DNA of 64,000 bases from Sporodiniella umbellata. Its lineage: Eukaryota; Mucoromycota; Mucoromycetes; Mucorales; Rhizopodaceae. The translations under genes were made by a program, and so were the position numbers. Positions 1 through 10,625 of the stretch are shown piece after piece; position 1 is the first letter of the stretch; the number at the start of each line of letters is the position of its first letter. The stretch spans positions 1-64,000 of the forward strand of contig JAIXMR010000067.1 of the NCBI GenBank assembly GCA_025677835.1, written 5' to 3'. The notes beneath the pieces are model-generated. The model searched no databases. It was not told the DNA's origin and was given only the letters and a program-made list of their open reading frames with translations.

Positions 1-2545
1 ATTGAGCTATAAATCATGTAGTTCTAGATTTTTTCTCTTGCCTGTTGATAGAATTTTGAAATCTACATTTACTTTTGTACTAAAATAAACAAGATTTCAG
101 GGATAGTGGGGTTTCAGATAAAAGAATACATTAAATAGTCTTTTTTTTTATTTTGGAATGTCCGTGTATACACTGTTCAAACTACATAGTAAGAATATAT
201 AAACTACAGCAAAAACAAAAAAAAAAAAAATTTAAAAAACTGAGCGCTAAAATATGATACCACATTACATGTACCTTTATTCAAAACAGTTTTTTATTAG
301 AGTACTTTTTTTTTTTTTGAAAAAAGTAACGATGAATAGCTCAAACATACATAAGCTAGGTTTTGTTTTTGTTGTTTGTTTCAGCAAAAAAGTAATTCTG
401 TTCATTTGAAACACACAGAAGTATTCTAAGCTCTATGTATACAATTATGTTTGAAGACGCCTAGGTACAGTATTCAATTGTACACAAGAAGGCAAAAAAA
501 AAAAAACACCATTTATTACGATGCTGAAATTTAAACAGGATAAACGGTGAACAGTGTAATACAAGACTTAATTAAACCAAAAGGTACTATCATTTTAAAT
601 AAACGCAAATTCATAAACAAAGTGGTATTTTTACTCTATGATTGAAAACTCAAACTATAGGCAGCCTTTTTTTTCCGTCCTGTCTTGCTTGTTGGTATTA
701 ACTTGTATATTTTCTTGAAGCGGAAAAATTCGAAGTTTAAAACAACTCATCCGAATTTTTTTTTATTTCAAAAAAAGGTCGCTAAGCACACATTGACTTG
801 CCATAAAGAAGATGTTCATTTTATGTATATATAATAACATAAGATAGTGATAGGTTTGAGCTTATCGCTTTTAAAATCTAGTCCTAATATGGCTTCAATA
901 GCTAAAGATTCTATACAGAAGAAGGAGCTCCTTTCAATATGTTTGAGAGCATACCTGAGCATGATCTAGTTAAAGATAGTTATTCAAAACAAAGTGTCCT
1001 ATCTAGCTATGGACCCCAAAAAAAAAAAAGGCACTGGTCGTACTTAATACTCAGTAAAGCTAAGAGAATCTTGCATGAAAAAAAAAAAGCTAGGATGTGG
1101 AAACGACAGAAAAAAGGTGCGTAGTAAATTGCGTTGATTACCAAAAGATAGATTTTGGTGATAGTCGTAGAGGCTGTCTTGACCCAGTAATGCTTATTTA
1201 TTCAATCCCGTTGGTAGCTGCACTTTTTTGAAAGAATTGCATCACATAACGACACAAAATTGAATTATGTTTCAGCTATTGTTGCTTTAGCTACAACTGT
1301 AAGAAAAAGGCACTTATAGTACAGTAAATGTTTCTAGAAATACGTAAGCCGCATTTTTTAGGTGCAAGTAATGGATACTTTCCTTTTATCTTGTAAAAGA
1401 GGCGAGGTTTACTGTTCGTTATTTTTATATACAGTAAAAGTGTTTGGTGTAAAGAGGGCGCTTTTTTTTTCTGGAGGAAAACTAATACTCCATTTGCATT
1501 TCAAAATACAAAGCACTAAAGTGCGTATGTTTGCTAATTATACCGAGCTACAACTTACATTAGAGAAAATTAGTTCTTTGTAAAATCTTTACCCTACTAG
1601 TTCTACATTCTGTATCGGCATCTTGTACACAAATTTTGTTTTAGATACCAAGCAAACAAACGACTCTTGTAAGTGATGTTTACATAAGGCTTTTATTATC
1701 CCGCCCGTCCTAAGCTAACTTCCCAGACCTGATGTTTCTCTTGTAAAGTTAGGTCTAGCGAATAGTGATTTGCTCAAATACCGGAGGCAGCCCTCAATTT
1801 CCTAATTGGTGTTTCCGAGTGCGCCACTTTTTTTTTTTTTTTATTAAAGCTTGCTCCAAATTTCGAGCCACCTAATTTTAGATGAAAAAAAGTCTTAATT
1901 AAGGGCGAGTTCGAACAAGAAATTTGAGTGATTATCCATATTTTCCGGGTTTTAAAAGCGTAAACATCAGTAAGGATCTACCTTTTAGTCAACGGTGGAG
2001 TTTTCATTTGAAGGGATGATTTAGAGCTTCAATCTTTCTTTGTTTTGAATTGCAATGTTTACAAAAGAGAATGGTGACTGTATGATAATTCAAGCCCACT
2101 TATCGTTATTCTAAGACAAAACGGCTTAACTAAAAATCAAGAAACGAGTAAATAAGATGAAAACGTGCAGACTATAATTAGTCTGAGAAAAACTTAATTG
2201 ATCGATTCTAGTTGTCAAAGCATGCCAGACTATTCCTTTTATGGCTTTTTTTTTATTGGAACTAATGCGCGAATCGCTTTTTGGAATCAATTCTGCTGTT
2301 AAAATTAGAAGAAAAGGAGTTTAATGTGGCACATAATGTTCAACTATCAAATATATTCAAATCGCGAAGTTTACACAAGCCTTAATTGAGTGAAACAAGT
2401 TGATCATTGCATTTAATTTTTTGATATAAAAAGAGAGCGTGAAATCCATTTCAATTTTTTTTTATTATTCTCATCAATCCTTTTGGAAAAAAACAAACAC
2501 ACACCTTTCAACACATACCCCTTCCTATCACTTAACATAAAGAAA
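1..2545. other. AT-rich intergenic region, no supported gene
   Basis: No convincing gene was found. The stretch is AT-rich, with A or T runs of 9-16 bases (for example near 145, 217, 308, 490 and 1830) and stop codons in all frames. Two short open frames (939-1124 plus, 61 codons, lysine-rich; 1362-1583 plus, 73 codons) have no recognisable domain. The last 120 bases are the promoter of the LysM gene. Confidence 0.6.
2425..2432 (+). promoter_or_regulatory. TATA box of the LysM gene
   Basis: TATAAAAA lies 121 bases before the ATG and is followed by a pyrimidine-rich leader with a T run at about 2456-2463. A TATA box together with strong C/G-ending codon bias in the gene fits a highly expressed gene. 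The site is seen in the sequence; its use is inferred. Confidence 0.5.
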
Positions 2546-3233
2546 ATGAAGTTTGCTGTTGCCGCCGCCGCTCTTACCCTCGCCTCCGCTGTCTCTGCTG
2601 TCTGCCTTCAAGAGTACACTGGTAAGGAAATCATATATGTACATATAAAAATCAGACCATTTTATTCTAATTTTTTAACTTTTGATAGCCAAGGCCAACG
2701 ATACCTGCCAATCCGTTGCCCAAGCTCACGGTGTTGATGTTGAAGTTCTCTCCAAGTTGAACTCTGAACTCTCTGCCGTTTGCAACAAGCTCGTTGCTGG
2801 TAAGAGCTACTGTATTGCCTCTGGTTTGAGCAAGAGAGCCAAGAAGTCCAAGAAGCCCGTCCACAAGAAGAAGGTTACCAAGAAGGCCAAGAAGTCTTCT
2901 CACAAGAAGCCTGCTAAGAAGCATACCAAGAAGCCTGCTGCAAAGAAGCCTGCTGCCAAGAAGCCTGCTGCAAAGACCGGTGGTCAATCTCACCCCGGAG
3001 ATACCTGGAGCTCTACTCCCAAGAACGCTCCCAAGAACGCTGTTAGACATATCACTCCTAACTGTAAGAAGTACTCTACCGTCACCAAGAAGGACAGCTG
3101 GTGTGGTGACTTTGCCAAGAGAAACGGTATCTCTACCAACAACCTTTACAAGTGGAACGCTGGACTTCACAGCTCCGGCAAGCACGTCTGCGACAACCTC
3201 GATGACGGCAAAGCTTACTGCGTTGGCATCTAA
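2546..3233 (+). CDS. Secreted protein with two LysM-type modules and a cationic linker
   Basis: Two exons, 2546-2621 and 2689-3233, give 206 residues. The GT-AG intron is 67 nt. Residues 1-18 form a signal peptide ending in an AVSA site. Residues about 22-66 are a LysM module (YTAKANDTC start, N-S-E-L core, C-x-K-L-V-A-G-K-S-Y-C end). Residues about 70-120 are a lysine-rich linker with repeated KKPAA units. The last 60 residues, with several cysteines and the core STNNLYKWN, form a second LysM-like module. LysM binds N-acetylglucosamine polymers, so a role at the chitin/chitosan wall is likely, either structural or shielding chitin. Codons strongly prefer AAG, GCC, ACC and CTC, unlike its AT-rich surroundings, which suggests high expression. 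The start is fixed by the signal peptide. A wall protein and an effector cannot be told apart here. Confidence 0.9.
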
Positions 3234-4485
3234 GAAATAAAGACTATTAGTCATATAGAGCTTTTCAATCTTTTTTCCAATTAGAAAAGAGAATAAGTTG
3301 CTTATATATTTACATGTAACATCACAATTATTTTTATTGTTTCTCTGGCGAGCCCTTTCTTTTCTTTACCATTGGCAGACTCGTTTTGCATGATCATAGA
3401 AAATTAAAGTTTTTTTTCTCCTTTTTTAGAGGGAAAATGGTTTTCTTTGTTTTGTTCTTTGTTGTCTTCTTTTGTACTAGAATGCTTCAAATTCCCTGTT
3501 GTTTTTTTTTTAATCAAATACACTGAATATGCCTCCCTTCTCCTTTTTTGTTGTTTCATTTTTTCTTTTATTGTTGTTTTTCCAAGAAAGCTCTTTCTAT
3601 AAGATATTCTTATTGTATGATAGCCAATGCTACACTGTTACTATTTCAGATTAAAACAAAATGGTTCGTGTCTCATAGCAAAGTGTTTTTTGTATCATAC
3701 GGGTTGAAAACCGTAGACTGTTGCAAGCGCCTTTCTCTCCTCTCTGCTCCTTTTCAATAGCTAACTTGACAAATTATATAACCTTGACCTGTATAATTAA
3801 TGTTGAGCTCTATTTTCTAAAACGAACTAATTCAAAAAAGAAAACCACGTTTTCAAGTATATGGATAGGTTAATGCAACTGACTTTAATAAGAGTGTTTT
3901 CATTAATTTAATGATTATCTTTAAAAAGTCCGTTTGAGTTGTGGTACTTTTATTTTTTTTTATTTTTATTTTTTTGGTTGTATAAATAATGAATCACCAA
4001 CAATAAAAGAAAATTTGCTATGACTTGTCGCTAAAAACATGTTTTCTTCTAAAAAAAAAGGCAGCATGAATGAAAGTCGAGAGTTTTAATGTTGGTGTTA
4101 CTAAGATCGCTAGCTGAATTCAGAAAGCGGCGACTTATTTGCAAAATCTGTGGTCCACTTGCGCTGTTCAGTTACAGTGTTCTCGTGATAATAGAGACCA
4201 AATTGAAGACAATGCACAGGCTTTGTTTATTTTCTTTGATCAAGTAACACAATATTTCTAAAGGGGAATTCCTTTCGTCTAAGCAAAATCTGTAACAGAT
4301 ATATAAATATTAATCAAAGACTCTAATGGGTATTATCTACCTATTGTATATAAACTTTGCTTATAAAAGTATCAGTACTAACAAAGTAAGCAATCAGAAC
4401 GAATAAAAAAAAAAGACTGTCAGTCAAAAAACATATGCAGCAGGCAAAGTTGTACCAAGTAACAGGTATTCTACTTTACTTCCTG

Positions 4486-4518
<33 letters not shown>

Positions 4519-5208
4519 GAGTAGCGCTGTATGTACAACAGGAATACAGGCTTAAAAAAAAAACCACTAATATGATGGGGCTTCACTACAAAGGCGTTTC
4601 TCGAAATTTGCTTATAAAAAGAACAAATACCTCGGTTGGAAATAAAAGAGTATGATTTCTAAAAGATGTTTGACTTTGAGAAGTTAGCCGTCATTTGTAT
4701 TTCGTTACTGTTTTTGAAACGTTTCTGGACACCATCATGAACGACATATATAAAATGACGGCATAAAGGCTCTGTCAAATATAGTTTTTCGGAGGACACA
4801 TCTAATCGGAATTCGGCTTGGTACTCCCCCGGTCCACTTAGAAAAAGTCTGAAGTAGACATTGTTTTAGTAAGCAAAAGGGAACAAAAGCTCTGATCGTT
4901 GTGCCTTAACTTTATTTTTGAGTTTTTAAAATGAAAGTATGATTTATATGCTTTTTTTTTGTGCAGCCAATACAGATACTGTTCTCTTTCTCAATATTCT
5001 TCAAGTAACACAAGTAAACTAACGCCAAGACAATGGACATACAATATATAGAAAGGTTTATACAATACGTGTTTAATAGTACAAGAATTAGAATGATATT
5101 GTTCAATTTTTTTTTTTTTTTTTTTTGAAAAAAAGAAAAGAAAATTGATAGTAATTAAAGGGAAAAAAAAAAAAAAAAAGAAAAAAAACACTAAAAGGTA
5201 CGGGTATC
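3234..5208. other. Intergenic region, no gene seen
   Basis: About 2 kb of AT-rich DNA between the LysM gene and the 3' end of the VTT-domain gene. It holds long T and A runs (T20 followed by A12 at 4486-4517, T runs near 5106, A runs near 5165) and only short, low-complexity open frames. I see no RNA gene or mobile element. Confidence 0.6.
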
Positions 5209-6144
5209 TTAGTCTACAGGCCTTTCATCGAGTTCTACGTCACTTCGCTTTTCGCCTGGACCACTTAGACCTAATACGTTTTTCAGATAGCCCTGAATCT
5301 TCTTTCCCCAGATGACGGGTATCAAAGAAACCAAAGAAACCACCAAGAGTTTGAACATGAGTGAAAAAGATAGAATATCAGAGGTAGAGGTGAGGTCACT
5401 CAGAACATCACCTGCCTGAGCACACACAAAGTTATATGGAATTACGCCAAAGAAAGTAGACCAAAAGAAAGGAGAGACAGTAATACCGAGCAAAGGCGAG
5501 ATGAGGTTAATAAACCAATAAGGGGAAAATGGAAACAGACGAAGGAAAAGCAACCACCAGAAAGTGTTTGCTTCTGTCTCAAGTTGTTTGATCAAAGGTT
5601 GAGCTCGGCGCTCAACCCAAGCCAGTCGAAGAAGAGGTTCGCCTACTAGCATTGAGAGCCCATAGGCCAAGGTAGCTCCGGATGCTGTCAACAGGCTTGT
5701 CCAGAGGGTTCCTAAACCAATACCGTAAAGGTATCCGGCCAGAAGATTGAGTAGAACAGACCCAGGAATGGAAAAGGCTTGTTGCCAAAGATAAAGCACA
5801 GCAAACACAATAGTGACAGACTGATAGCCAGTCCAGGAAGTCTGGATCATTTCCTCAAGCTTAGTTGCTGTTTCTTTCACATCATCTAGGGTGCGTAGTA
5901 GCCCAATATCTAACACATAATGGGCTAGAGAAAGCGAAAAAGCTAAAGAGATCAAGCCTATACATACAAATAAACCCAGTCGTGGTAAGAGTTGTTTCCA
6001 AGTAGGTCGGCTTGGAGGCTCATAATAGATAATTTCGTCTTCGATTTCATGAAGCATAGGCTGCTGCTCTGTATCTGGAAAGTCGAGGTCTATATTATTG
6101 TCATTATCATCTATGCTGTAATCATTTCTGCCGTATTTGCTCAT
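5209..6144 (-). CDS. TMEM41/TVP38-type membrane protein (VTT domain)
   Basis: Uninterrupted frame of 311 residues. I start at the second Met (6144), which gives MSKYGRNDYS and an acidic cytosolic tail. The upstream Met at 6189 would add a short hydrophobic stretch of doubtful value. A first membrane helix lies at about 70-95. The VTT (SNARE-associated) domain spans about 125-280, with the family pattern FSIPGS, then LAGYLYG, then FLRLFPFSPYW-N, then G-IPYNF-A-AGD. Family members TMEM41B and VMP1 are ER lipid scramblases acting in autophagy and lipid mobilisation; yeast Tvp38 is at the Golgi. The FLRL-PF-P-WF-N motif favours the TMEM41 branch. Its exact compartment cannot be read from the sequence. 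Confidence 0.85.
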   Translation of the reverse strand: MSKYGRNDYSIDDNDNNIDLDFPDTEQQPMLHEIEDEIIYYEPPSRPTWKQLLPRLGLFVCIGLISLAFSLSLAHYVLDIGLLRTLDDVKETATKLEEMIQTSWTGYQSVTIVFAVLYLWQQAFSIPGSVLLNLLAGYLYGIGLGTLWTSLLTASGATLAYGLSMLVGEPLLRLAWVERRAQPLIKQLETEANTFWWLLFLRLFPFSPYWFINLISPLLGITVSPFFWSTFFGVIPYNFVCAQAGDVLSDLTSTSDILSFSLMFKLLVVSLVSLIPVIWGKKIQGYLKNVLGLSGPGEKRSDVELDERPVD

Positions 6145-7118
6145 AATAATGCAGAAAAAAATTATTGGAAAAAGAGAATGTTGGTGCATATTTTTAAACT
6201 GTCTTGATTTTTGCCCGGGACTGCTTTTCAGAGCGGAGCTACGATGCGTTCAAATAGCGCAACGCGCCTAAACACACAGCTGTCAAAAAGCGATCAGTCA
6301 TAGGTAGAGTCGGTGTGTGTATGCGATCTTTTGTTTGTATCAATAGCTTTGATCTCTACACAAGTTGATATTGATTAGAGGAAAGCATAGTCAGAATATG
6401 TCTAAAAGTAGGGTTTTTGGGATGCCCTTATCTCGATAGAATGTAAGCTAATTAAAAAAGTGTAATGCTTGGCTGCTTTCTGCATGAGCAAGCTAAGTCT
6501 TTTTTTTTTTGTTCAACCACCAAAGGAACTACCAGACTGCATCTAGTTCTACTCTATTCAACCTGGAATGCAGAAAACTGAAGGTTGGGTATAGTTGATA
6601 TGGCGCATTAGGGTTCTTATGAAAAATGTATGTGTTTATTTCCCCCGAAAGGGATACACAAAACATCTCTGGTTGAGTTGTAGGGATACCTTGAAACCCA
6701 CTCTATTTTTTTTTTTTTGCGGCATGTAACCATGCATTTTGTTTTAAGAATGCAACAAGTAGATATAACCAAAGGATACATGAGCTTATAAACGTTGATT
6801 GTTTATGAAGCGCTTCTAGCCCTGGCCTGTAATCTATACTATTGTTTTGTCAGTTTTATCTATATCCTTCCTTCAAAAACCATATAGAAAGCCTCGGCTG
6901 TATAAAAATGAGACTGCGTTCGGCAGCCAATTACAAACTAAGGGATCAAACCCTAAAGCCATATTCTTTACATTTCTTTTTTTTTTTTTTTTTATGAATT
7001 TCCAGACTATTGAAGTACCAAAGAAAAAAAGGGCACACGAAAGCGTATTTTTTATTTAAATATCGGCCATCAACTTTTGTAGTTTTTTTTTTTTTTTTTT
7101 TTTTTTTTTGCTTTCATT
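6145..7118. other. Intergenic region, no gene seen
   Basis: Promoter side of the VTT-domain gene and 3' side of the hydrolase gene. It contains T runs (about 6500, 6710, 6977) and a T27 run at 7083-7109 just past the hydrolase stop codon. No coding signal was found. Confidence 0.55.
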
Positions 7119-8522
7119 TTACAACTTTGCTTTGGCTTTGTTGTTTACTGTTAGGTTTTTGACCATGTGCGGGACTAAAGATACATAAAAGTTAGAATAT
7201 AAAGAGTGAGTCTTCTTTTGTCTATTACCCATAGCATCAGGAAATTCGCAAGGCATCATATGAGATCCTTCGTTGTATTCTACTGTGACTTTTGGGTTAC
7301 ACTTGATCATTTCTTCTATCGTTTCATCATGTTTTCTATATCAAAAGAAAGTCATGGTCAGCCCAAAAAACCTTTAAAAGGAAAGAGGATAGGGTACTTA
7401 CAAGAGTGACCGTTCTGCAAAGACAAAGTGGGCTGGCACTTGTATCAGTTTAACGCAGTTGAATGTAGTTACAGATTCCGCGTTAGTACACATGTATGTA
7501 TGCTACCAAAAAAAATAAAAAATAAAAAATAGCGTTCATCAATATCAGTATATGCTACATAATTTATACTTTGTAGCTGTCTCTTACATATTCATGTTCT
7601 TTAGGGCATTTGAGTTTGATAGTGCCTTGCTCAGTATCATACATACCGTATTCCTAAATAAATATAATTTGAATACACTTCAAAAAAAAAAAAAAGACTA
7701 GGCAGAATTACTTACCACATAGTTCTTTAAAACTTCTGGATGAAGTGCTTGCCAAAATTTTCTTTTCAAAAGGGAGTCCATACAATCCTTTCTAGAAAAA
7801 AAAAAAAAAAAAAAAGAGAGAATTACAAAACAAGTATTATATATAAAAACTATGATTACCGGTTGGCCCACTCGTCCCTTCGTCGAATAGAGGTAAATAA
7901 AGGACCTTGTTCTACCAACTCCATTGGAAAGAATTCTTTCATAACAACTGCTTCTAGCAGACAAAGGCTGTCAAAGGTATGGGGATACAAAGCTTCCAGA
8001 ATCAGCCTATGTCTATTAGCCTATTGATTTGGCTATGTTTTTTCTTACATAGAAGAGGCACCAAAGCTATGACCTACACCAATCCATTGATGAGGAAGGG
8101 AATCATTTTCTTTAAAAGTATCAACAATGTGTTTGGTATCCAAAGCGTGATCCAAGTTTTTATCTAAAAAGAGGGATTTGGGGAAACAATCCGTTTGATC
8201 AAAAAGTTCTCTTACATCTCAAACTGAATTTGTCGCGGTTCAAACGTGCTGAATCGCCTTGACTACGTGCATCCCATCCGATCATACGTATCTCGGTTGT
8301 ATCGTATTCCTTTCGACTTCTCAAATAGTCTCGGAGGCTTTGCATCAAGGGTCGATAGGCTTCTTTGTGAAACCCATTGGCATGTGAGAATACATAAGTG
8401 ACTCTGTTTTGTGGTTGAAGGATAGAAGGAAACTCATGTATCTCTAAAGCTAACTTTTGGTGATCCCAGCCTTCCATATATGGGTTGGCTGAAATCACTT
8501 GTGTTGAAGTAGGCTCAAACAT
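7119..8522 (-). CDS. Alpha/beta hydrolase with PTS1-like C-terminus, copy A
   Basis: Eight exons: 8216-8522, 8049-8163, 7860-8006, 7716-7791, 7588-7653, 7402-7502, 7229-7335, 7119-7174. They give 324 residues. Alpha/beta-hydrolase signs: an early FSHANGFHKE oxyanion-type loop, the elbow GVGHSFGASS with the G-x-S-x-G serine, and a late SHMMP-E-P stretch carrying the likely catalytic His. The protein ends in AKL, a type-1 peroxisomal signal. The closest known type I can name is yeast Lpx1, a peroxisomal lipase-like enzyme; the substrate is unknown. The gene is divergent from NF-YB, with 363 bases between the starts. Copy B at 40348-41727 has the same eight-exon plan. Splice sites fit consensus and keep frame throughout. 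Confidence 0.85.
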
Positions 8523-8775
8523 ATTGAACTGTCAAAATGATGTTGACAAAGAAGAAACTAGAAGGAAAAAAAAGAAAAAAAAAAAAAGAAATAATTTCTT
8601 ACATTTAAAAACTTTTCAATTACCAGTGTACTTTCTCATGTGAATATTGATGACCAATTCAGAAAAAAAAAAAAAAAAAAAGCCAATAAATGCGTCAACA
8701 AAATACGCGTCATGCAAGTTGCAAAAAATAAGCATTGTTTCTTCTTTCTACAACCTAAAATGTTTCTTTTTCTAG

Positions 8776-8780
8776 CCAAT
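8776..8780 (+). promoter_or_regulatory. CCAAT box before NF-YB
   Basis: AGCCAATCAG matches the NF-Y/HAP consensus and lies 106 bases before the NF-YB start codon, in the divergent promoter shared with hydrolase copy A. The encoded protein is itself a subunit of the factor that reads this site, so autoregulation is possible (inferred). Confidence 0.55.
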
Positions 8781-8885
8781 CAGAGCGCGCGTATCTGGGG
8801 GATTAGACAGGATTTTATTTTTATTTTTTATTTTTTCTTCTTTTCTATAATACCAAAAAAAAAAAAAAAAAAAGAAACTTTCAAC

Positions 8886-9500
8886 ATGTCAGCACATTCT
8901 GGAGACGAACTTGATATTGATATTAAAGAGCAAGATAGATTCTTACCCATTGCAAAGTAAAATTGTCAAGAAAAAAAAAAAAAAAAAAAAAAAAAGCGTC
9001 TAGATTTTGTTTGAAACCAACTGAACGTTACGATTAGTGTTGCGCGAATTATGAAAAAAGCCTTGCCAGACAATGCAAAGATTGCTAAAGAAGCCAAAGA
9101 ATGTGTACAAGAGTGTGTTTCTGAATTCATATCGTTTATAACAAGTGAAGGTAAAGAAAGAAATATATATAAAGAACGGAGAGAGATCAGACTTGGCTTA
9201 TGAAAAACCAAAGCGAGTGATCGTTGTCAGCAAGAAAAGAGAAAGACTATTAACGGAGAGGATATTTTATGGGCTATGCAATCACTTGGCTTTGAGAATT
9301 ATACAGAAGCGTTAAAGATCTATCTTTCCAAGTATAGAGAGGTAAGGAAGACTCTAAGGAATGAATGACCCAAACCGTTTGTGTTGTAGACTACCAAGAT
9401 TGATCGATCGTCTATGAAAGAAAAAGACGACCAAGAGCAAACACAACAACTGTACGACAACCAACAGCAATTGGCTGGTTATTATAGCAGACCAATGTGA
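8886..9500 (+). CDS. CCAAT-binding factor subunit NF-YB (Hap3)
   Basis: Four exons, 8886-8956, 9038-9150, 9214-9341 and 9390-9500, give 140 residues. The histone-fold core is complete and nearly canonical: [20 protein letters not shown], then [20 protein letters not shown], then [19 protein letters not shown] and LGFENY. NF-YB pairs with NF-YC through the histone fold; the dimer recruits NF-YA and binds CCAAT boxes. The N-terminus is only about 17 residues before the core, and the C-terminal tail is short and Q-rich ([13 protein letters not shown]). Such short forms are common in fungi. The start follows from the acidic leader read directly into the core. A CCAAT box lies 106 bases upstream. 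Confidence 0.95.
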
Positions 9501-9679
9501 TTCATAAAATAAACCAAATTTTTTTTTCTTTGTGCTTCTTTATTATTATTATTATTATTGTTATTATTAGTATTGTCTTTTACAGTTTTTTTTTAACAGT
9601 TTTTCATTTCAGACTTGAAATGTCGATTGTGCAACTTGGAAAAAAAAAAAATGAGTGAAAATCAAGGGAGATGGGAGGT

Positions 9680-10393
9680 CTAACTTACGGGTAAACTATA
9701 GTCTTTTTCATCCTTGTTGCTCCAAGGCAAGTCGGTGTGACCTTTTGTCTAAAACAAGTCTTGTTAGGTTTTTTTTTTTTTTTTTTAATTTATTTTTAAA
9801 GAGAATCTTACGGTTTTCCTAAAGATGATAATGACCAGGCACAGCAGGCCAAGACCACAGATGGACATGGAGTTAATTTTAGGGTGTGTTGATGGTGTGA
9901 CGGTATGGTTGTTAAGATTTTCTTGATAAAAATCGTTCTGGTTGTTGGTAACTCGTTTAGGCTCTACACGTTGCCAAGGTATCTTTGAATCTGGCGCTGT
10001 TGTCTCTTGCACCGGCAAATCGGCTACGAAATCAGCGGGCTGCTCATCATTGTGTTGTCCAATCACCATGTTCTCCTCTTCGTCTGTATTTTCCTCCTGT
10101 TGGTGGTGCGGGAAGTTATCGAAATATTCAGATGTATCAGCGTTCTGGAATACGTTGTATTCTTCTTCGTCTTCTTCTTCCTCTTGCTTGTTCTGTTCAT
10201 AATGATCCAATTCGCTCAAACTGCTGTCACCGTCAAGGTACTCTTCGTCTTCTGCGATTGTTTGCATCGTTTCAAATAGACTATCTCTCTCTTCTATTGT
10301 ATCGCGCGCTTGTATATTTCTGAAGAGCGATGTGTCCTCTGCTAACGTAAACGTAGCCAATAGAAAACAAAAGAGAACCAATAGATATTTCAT
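9680..10393 (-). CDS. Acidic single-pass membrane protein, function unknown
   Basis: Two exons, 9812-10393 and 9680-9748, give 216 residues. The start at 10393 gives a clear signal peptide (MKYLLVLFCFLLATFTLA). Then follows a long, very acidic, low-complexity lumenal or external part rich in E, D, N and Q, and a membrane helix at about residues 172-192 with basic residues after it. After the 63-nt intron the tail ends in DEKDYSLPVS. Without splicing the frame would end seven residues after the exon. I recognise no family. Topology suggests type I, with a cytosolic tail of about 25 residues. A + strand A18 run sits just upstream of the start. Confidence 0.65.
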
Positions 10394-10625
10394 CCACCAA
10401 AAAAAAAAAAAAAAAAGAGGGAGAAGGAAAAAAAAAAAAAAAACAAAAACCACAAAAACTTTGGTACAGAAAGCTCCTTTGCATTAAATAGTAATTTGGC
10501 TCATTTCGGTCTTTGAAAAAAAGCAGGTATAAAAATAAATCCAAATGATTTTCTCTCGTTTACGGTCTCTTTTTTTAGTTTTTTTCTGTTTTAATTAGAA
10601 ACATTTTTAATTCATTAAAAGATTA

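Noticed and set aside
939..1124. 61-codon plus-strand frame (lysine-rich end)
   Set aside because: Short, no family, no clear promoter; composition is driven by A runs.
1362..1583. 73-codon plus-strand frame
   Set aside because: Random-looking sequence in AT-rich DNA, no motif or splice support.
2667..3254. 195-codon open frame opposite the LysM gene
   Set aside because: It is the mirror of the strongly biased LysM coding strand; leucine/valine-rich shadow with no domain.
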